From Symbiodinium natans (taxonomy: Eukaryota > Sar > Dinophyceae > Suessiales > Symbiodiniaceae): a stretch of DNA of 47,500 nt. Location: assembly GCA_905221605.1 (NCBI GenBank), contig CAJNDS010000532.1, forward strand, positions 35,001 to 82,500. Direction: 5' to 3'. Of this stretch, positions 44,901-47,500 are shown one piece after another (positions within the stretch are counted from its first letter, which is position 1; every line of letters begins with the position of its first letter). The translations under genes and the position numbers were made by a program. The notes below the pieces were generated by a model. The model was not told the origin of the DNA. It was given only the letters and a program-made list of their open reading frames with translations, and made no database searches.

Positions 44901-46652
44901 GGGTACAGTTTCAAGGGCTTTAGGAGCCCTAGATTGAAGCCCAAGCTGTGAAGCCCAAGACCCTAAACCCTAAACCCTAAACCCTAAACCCTAAACCCTA
45001 AACCCTAAACCCTAAACCCTAAACCCTAAACCCTAAAAGCAGAACCTTAAGCCCTAAGATGAGCGAACCCCTTAAGAAAGCCAATCATGCCAAGTTCATC
45101 CCTGAACATGCCTAGCCCTAAGCCCTTAACCCTAGAAGATCCTAAAAAAAGCCTAAGGACCTAAGTAGCCCTCCCTACTTTGCCAAGCAATTCACTAAAG
45201 CCCTGAAAGATGCCCTAAAACCCTAAAAACCCTCGGACCCTCAATCTGAAATGACCCTAAAACCCAACACCCCCCCCCCCCCCGTGACTTGGACGCTTAA
45301 CGTCTATTCTGCGCGTGCTCTTTGTTTTCTTGGATTCTTCCCGAAAACCAATTCTGTTCTTGGGTTCTCGTTTGGCGCTTCAACGCAGAAGGCGTTCTAT
45401 CGGATAAAGCGAAAGAAGCCACGAAGAGGAGACGGTCAACATTTTGACGGGAGGCCGCGGAGACGACACGGTCAAGGGAGGGGGTTCGGAACATTTTGCT
45501 GGGAGAAGGGTGTGACTGTGGCGTGGGGAGGCGTGGACCATGCCTGGAGGTTGACGGAGAGGTTCGGGGAGGGAGCACGGATGGGGAGCGTGACATTCGG
45601 TTGATGGGCAAGGGAGTGGGGACACGACGCCCCTCCGAGCCCTGCGCGTACTCCGCGCCCTCCGCGCCCACCGCACCCGCCGCGCCCTCCGCGCCGATCG
45701 CTCCGCGCGCTCCGCGCCCTCCGCGCTCTCCGCACCCTCCGCGCCCTTCGCGCCCTCTGCACGCTCCGCGCGCTCCGCGCCCTCCGCGCCCTCCGCGCCC
45801 TCGATCCGTGCTCTCCGCGCCCTCCGCGCGCACCGCGCCCTCGATCCGTGCTCTCCGCGCCCTCCGCGCCCTCCGCGCGCCTCCGCGCCCCGCCGCGCCC
45901 TCCGCGCCCTCCGCGCGCTCCGCGAGCTCTCCGCGCCTCCGCGCCCTCCGCGCCCTCCGCGCCCTCCGCGCGCTCCGCGCCCTCCGCGCCCTCCGCGCCC
46001 TCCGCGCCCTCCGCGCCCTCCGCGCCCTCCGCGCCCTCCGCGCCCTCCGCGCCCTGCGCGCCCTCCGCGCCCTCCGCGCCCTCCGCCCGGGACACAGTGT
46101 GCTGATGCTATAAGGGAGCATTGCGTCTATTCTGCGGGTGCGTTGCGTCTATTCTGCGGGCGTTTCCTTTGTAAAGTTTTTGTTCACAAGGCACGCACGT
46201 GCAGCATAGCCTTTAAGTGTCCATCTTACACCCCCCCCCCCAATTCAAGAATAAAAAGAATAACGAAATATAAGAACAAAACACAAAAAAAAACAACAAT
46301 AACTCTAAAACTAAAAAAAAACCCTCAGCCCCCCCAACCCCTAAACCCTAAACGTAGCCCCACTGGGTTGAGCTAATTTTGGTCTCCAAGAAACAAGCCC
46401 AGAGTATCCCCAAACCCTGAACCCTGAACCCTGAACCCTGAACCCTGAACCCTGAACCCTGAACCCTGAACCCTGAACCCTGAACCCTGAACCCTGAACC
46501 CTGAACCCTGAACCCTGAACCCGAACCCTAAACCCTCAACCCTCAACCCTAAACCCTAAACCCTAAACCCTAAACCCTAAACCCTAAACCCCAAACCCTA
46601 GCGGCCTGGTTGTGGTCCGTCAGGGTGCGGTACCCTTCCTGCGGATCGCGTC
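33894..46652 (-). CDS. DEAH-box RNA helicase, PRP22/DHX8-like, C-terminal exons (partial)
   Basis: Exons in transcript order: H1 46606-46652, H2 44097-44162, H3 38254-38292, H4 36070-36143, H5 35235-35275, H6 33894-33955. Joined, with all phases compatible, they read RDPQEGYRTLTDHNQ / VYIHPASSLYQRNPEWIVYH... / VLTSKEYLRECST / IEPHWLPELAPNLFQRADPT... / KMRERIERLPLQQ / RQEGRCLQRSSAEAQQLRSK. This is the conserved C-terminal (OB-fold) region of spliceosomal DEAH helicases; PRP22/DHX8 has the near-identical RDPQEGYRTLTD. PRP22 releases spliced mRNA from the spliceosome. The ATPase domain lies beyond the right edge and the stop was not located. Donors are GC (H1, H2, H3), GA (H4) and GT (H5, H6). 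The H2-H3 intron contains two ankyrin loci. Confidence 0.8.
33990..34135. repeat. TTTAGGG tract
   Basis: Directly upstream (sense) of candidate H6; sense CCCTAAA before the acceptor. Ends in a repeated GGGTTCTCAAAGTTCAGG block. Confidence 0.92.
34136..35234. other. Helicase intron 5: unique islands and telomere-like sequence
   Basis: 34205-34440 is GC-rich with a minus-strand open frame of Pro/Ser-rich composition and GGGAGGGGAGGG runs, probably not coding. 34914-34974 contains two direct copies of GGTTCCAAGTACGGCTATAT. CCCTAAA tracts are at 34844-34886 and 35135-35234. Confidence 0.5.
35235..35275 (-). CDS. Helicase exon H5
   Basis: Completes Arg and reads KMRERIERLPLQQ, aligning with the KKxxRxEPL segment. 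The donor is itself telomere-like repeat: G|GTTTAGGGTTTAGGG. Confidence 0.65.
35385..35525. repeat. 8-bp GGTTTAGA variant tract
   Basis: About 15 units of GAGGTTTA, a variant array next to the H5 acceptor. Confidence 0.88.
35655..36060. repeat. CCCTAAA tracts in helicase intron 4
   Basis: 35655-35745, 35870-35920 and 35993-36060, all CCCTAAA (sense TTTAGGG). Confidence 0.9.
36070..36143 (-). CDS. Helicase exon H4
   Basis: IEPHWLPELAPNLFQRADPT then KLSK and a split Arg; equivalent to IDPxWLVExAPxFFKxxDPTxLSK. The donor appears to be GACACG, a GA site. Confidence 0.9.
36350..36802 (-). other. Candidate minus-strand coding island, unknown
   Basis: The minus strand is open for 150 codons (MLELHMCRTDAATNHYCHVA...), with a hydrophobic stretch GLLPLALVFPLSLVLCGAI and a good GTGAGG donor after ...YTDPSG at about 36400. 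It is non-repetitive and lies in the helicase H3-H4 intron on the same strand. No family recognised; could be an exon of a nested gene. Confidence 0.3.
37040..37110. repeat. CCCTAAA tract
   Basis: Nine units with one CCCTCAA variant. Confidence 0.9.
37230..37365. repeat. TTTAGGG tract inside a CTACTACCCCC element
   Basis: About 19 units. CCTACTACCCCCG precedes and GCTACTACCCCCC follows, so the tract appears to split or duplicate the end of a family C element. Confidence 0.85.
37366..38115. other. AT-rich intronic sequence with family C MITE relic
   Basis: 37366-37480 resembles the MITE at 23998-24150 (CTACTACCCCCCTCTATACT). The remainder (37500-38110) is unique, with many CCTTA/CCCTA pieces. 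No exon was phased. Confidence 0.4.
38110..38215. repeat. CCCTAAA tract
   Basis: Next to the H3 donor (sense TTTAGGG). Confidence 0.88.
38254..38292 (-). CDS. Helicase exon H3
   Basis: VLTSKEYLRECST, equivalent to VxTTKEYMREVT. Acceptor CAAG|G, donor GCCGGG. Confidence 0.88.
38363..38616. repeat. 8-bp TTTGAGGG array, about 31 copies
   Basis: Almost perfectly homogeneous, distinct from the 7-bp telomere unit; one TTGAGGGG slip near 38477. Adjoins the H3 acceptor side. Encodes nothing credible. Confidence 0.95.
38926..39146. repeat. TTTATAGGG array
   Basis: About 24 units of TTTATAGG(G), another locally expanded variant. Confidence 0.95.
39147..39395. other. Unique island, possible plus-strand frame
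   Basis: The plus strand is open at 39172-39405 (...VRVPPAFIELRNMLAGPLMF...). No family recognised and no splice support. Confidence 0.25.
39402..39545. repeat. CCCTAAA tract
   Basis: About 19 units with a few variants, 3' of ankyrin locus 2. Confidence 0.92.
39776..40136. repeat. 360-bp TTTAGGG tract inside ankyrin locus 2
   Basis: About 51 units, nearly perfect, the longest tract in the window. Bounded on both sides by ankyrin-family sequence. Confidence 0.97.
40906..41058 (-). other. Candidate GC-AG intron in ankyrin locus 2 made of MITE plus telomere-like repeat
   Basis: Sense: GA|GCATCTTGTTGG, eight TTTAGGG units, a palindromic AT-rich element, then CAACAGTAAG|G TAT. Removal restores ATT GAG TAT GCT, exactly as in locus 3, which is uninterrupted there. 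The palindromic element is about 40914-41000, ends TTAGTAGGGAATGGGGGA / TTAGCAGGGAATAGGGGA. Confidence 0.65.
41186..41221. repeat. CCCTAAA insertion in ankyrin locus 2 intron
   Basis: Five units that are absent at the homologous point of locus 3, where the sequence reads GGCCCCTCAAACCCTCTGAAA. Confidence 0.85.
41466..41524. repeat. CCCTAAA/CCCCAAA tract at the ankyrin 2 start codon
   Basis: Begins 8 bp upstream of the ATG and replaces the 5' flank seen in locus 3. Confidence 0.85.
41630..41700. repeat. TTTAGGG/CTTAGGG tract
   Basis: Degenerate, between ankyrin loci 2 and 3. Confidence 0.8.
41826..41988. repeat. Poly-G then TTGAGGG array then TTTAGGG
   Basis: A 14-G run followed by about 15 perfect TTGAGGG units and then 8 TTTAGGG units, with an abrupt switch. 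Confidence 0.95.
42000..42390. other. Unique spacer 3' of ankyrin locus 3
   Basis: No gene recognised; contains poly-C/poly-A runs at 42051-42069. Confidence 0.3.
42394..43378 (-). pseudogene. Ankyrin locus 3 (tract-poor paralogue, frameshifted)
   Basis: The ubiquitin-like head starts at ATG 43378 (MLRVWSVSGQELSTLTGG...). A short intron-like break (about 43140-43230) has no telomere tract. The main exon then reads ANPEDDAALVAPVDLALVLL... EREFIEYAVDADTGHVEV and four or five ankyrin repeats. Near 42655 the frame shifts (ITISTAAGHAEIARLLLDAG in another frame) and returns near 42520 (VKIVRCLDAGAQKNL), so it is damaged or sequenced imperfectly. It serves as the pre-insertion comparison for locus 2. 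Confidence 0.65.
43500..44040. other. Degenerate telomere-like and unique sequence
   Basis: Weak CCCTAAA (43496-43570, 43855-43895) and TTTAGGG (43710-43755, 43930-44025) sequence with unique pieces; no exon recognised. Confidence 0.5.
44097..44162 (-). CDS. Helicase exon H2
   Basis: 22 codons, VYIHPASSLYQRNPEWIVYH then EL; matches the (V)YIHPSSxLFxxxPEWVxYHEL block of DEAH helicases. Acceptor CAAG|G, donor GCCGGG. Confidence 0.93.
44185..44490. repeat. TTTAGGG/TTGAGGG tracts
   Basis: Adjoin the H2 acceptor on the plus strand (sense CCCTAAA/CCCTCAA). Confidence 0.85.
44722..44802. repeat. 7-bp GGGGCTT array
   Basis: CTTGGGG and CTTAGGG units, about 12 copies; the flanks 44500-44720 and 44803-44950 are unique with no gene seen. 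Confidence 0.85.
44961..45040. repeat. CCCTAAA tract
   Basis: Eleven perfect units, followed by degenerate CCCTAA-rich sequence to 45260. Confidence 0.95.
45285..46165. repeat. GC-rich 9-bp minisatellite block
   Basis: 45645-46090 is a CTCCGCGCC array of about 45 copies with higher-order variation (CGATCCGTG inserts at 45801 and 45841). Long open frames on both strands (Arg-Ala, Glu-Gly-Ala or Ala-Pro-Ser repeats) follow from unit length 9 without stops. GCGTCTATTCTGCG occurs twice on the right (46125, 46146) and once, diverged, on the left (45299), bracketing the block. Confidence 0.88.
46408..46600. repeat. CCCTGAA array passing into CCCTAAA
   Basis: About 16 perfect CCCTGAA units and then CCCTAAA, next to the H1 donor (sense TTCAGGG, TTTAGGG). 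Confidence 0.95.
46606..46652 (-). CDS. Helicase exon H1
   Basis: Two leading bases, then RDPQEGYRTLTDHNQ. Acceptor TGAG|G, donor GCCGCT followed by TTTGGGGTTTAGGG in sense. Confidence 0.88.
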
Positions 46653-46887
46653 CTCAAAGCAGATGCTCAAGGGCAGTGGCTTCATAGGCACTTAAGGCTA
46701 AAGGGGCTGTTTGTGGGCTCCCCTAAACCCTTAACCCTAAACCCTAAACCCTAAACCCTAAGGCCCGAAACCCGAAAACCCTCTAAGCCTGGCAGTCCTC
46801 ACCTCTCTGAGGCTGGACACTCCGGCAGTTTGGGGTTCTGATGGATGGCGACTTCACAACCCAGGCACTTAAGGATTCGGGTTGAAG

Positions 46888-47017
46888 GGTTTAGGGTTTA
46901 GGGCTTAGGGTTTAGGGTTTAGGGTTTAGGGTTTAGGGTTTAGGGTTTAGGGTTTAGGGTTTAGGGTTTAGGGTTTAGGGTTTAGGGTTTAGGGTTTAGG
47001 GTTTAGGGTTTAGGGTT
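46888..47017. repeat. TTTAGGG tract
   Basis: About 18 units. The preceding 46660-46885 is unique apart from CCCTAAA at 46733-46765; an upstream helicase exon was not recognised there. Confidence 0.95.
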
Positions 47018-47221
47018 CGGTGAACCCGACGCCCTAACCCCTGAAGCCCTAAACCCTGATTCCAAGAAAGAAAACCCTGAAAACCCCAATCCCAGGAAAT
47101 CCTAATGTCCCCTTGGCATCTAGGGGCTAAGGGTTTGGGGTTTCCCTAAACCCTAAACCCTAAACCCTCAACCCTAAACCCTAAACCCGAAACCCCACGG
47201 TTCTTCGGCCCGTGGAGGACT

Positions 47222-47335
47222 TACTTGGAGGTTCATGGGTACTGATAGGCGGGGATATAAGTAGGGTAGCTATGGTTATAATCTTTCTGCGGGTACTACG
47301 AAGCCCACGTACATGTACCCATGAACCTCCAAGTA
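47222..47335. mobile_element. MITE-like family A copy, best-preserved ends
   Basis: CTTGGAGGTTCATGGGTAC at 47224-47242 and its exact reverse complement at 47315-47333, each flanked by TA. The AT-rich 72-bp centre includes GTAGCTATGGTTATAAT. Non-coding. Confidence 0.78.
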
Positions 47336-47383
47336 GGGTTTAGGGTTTTGGGCGGTGAGCTATGATGCTCAGGGCTAAGGGCT

Positions 47384-47500
47384 TGGTTTAGGGTTTAGGG
47401 TTTAGGGTTTAGGGTTTAGGGTTTAGGGTTTAGGGTTTAGGGTTTAGGGTTTAGGGTTTAGGGTTTAGGGTTTAGGGTTTAGGGGGTTTAGGGTTTAGGG
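47384..47500. repeat. TTTAGGG tract running off the window
   Basis: About 16 units, continuing past the right edge. Confidence 0.95.

Noticed and set aside
45297-46121. Arg/Ala-rich or Glu/Gly-rich long proteins
   Set aside because: Long frames open on both strands are a by-product of a stop-free 9-bp repeat.
1-47500. A true chromosome end or subtelomere
   Set aside because: Tracts occur in both orientations throughout, are separated by exons in correct gene order, and many use non-telomeric variants. Nothing shows a terminal array.

Overview
This is nuclear DNA of a dinoflagellate, most likely a Symbiodiniaceae/Suessiales alga. The grounds are: pervasive TTTAGGG/CCCTAAA telomere-type repeats scattered in both orientations (not a chromosome end); spliceosomal introns whose 5' sites are GC more often than GT and whose acceptors are nearly always AG|G; tandem ankyrin genes with a ubiquitin-like head; and a large transposon carrying a transposase type that I recognise from dinoflagellate gene models. 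No rRNA, tRNA or CRISPR array was found.

The main result is that the short unique islands between telomere-like tracts are exons. Read in order on the minus strand, 18 islands between 32248 and 4980 join in frame, with codon phase matching at every junction, into a DEG/HtrA-type serine protease (about 348 aa reconstructed, intact His96/Asp127/Ser206, then a PDZ domain). One exon is only 21 nt. A second minus-strand gene, entering from beyond the right edge and running to about 33.9 kb, is the C-terminal part of a DEAH-box RNA helicase of the PRP22/DHX8 type, built the same way. Its introns, like those of the protease, are largely (TTTAGGG)n or (CCCTAAA)n.

Layout. 0.6-1.8 kb: single-exon ankyrin gene (minus). 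1.9-4.6 kb: repeats and unassigned islands. 4.7-32.2 kb: DEG protease. Its intron 14 is 12.6 kb and holds several minisatellites, one of which (42-bp unit) is split by an 8.6-kb transposon (9701-18324; 24-bp perfect TIRs, TG target duplication). The transposon has a three-exon gene of about 688 aa, a small Cys-motif gene and a frameshifted transposase. 32.3-33.8 kb: repeats with unassigned islands. 33.9-46.7 kb: helicase exons; the H2-H3 intron contains two further ankyrin loci on the same strand, one interrupted by telomere-like tracts at several points. 45.3-46.2 kb: a GC-rich 9-bp minisatellite. The right end is telomere-like repeat plus a MITE.

Comparison within the window (ankyrin copies with and without tracts; exon-edge duplications flanking tracts) suggests that telomere-like repeats have been inserted, some with 23-24 bp duplications of flanking DNA, and tolerated as introns. 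In the sense orientation the C-rich strand (CCCTAAA) usually lies just upstream of acceptors, where it could supply both a CTAAA-like branch site and a pyrimidine tract. Exon boundaries are inferred from codon phase and remembered family conservation, not from transcripts.
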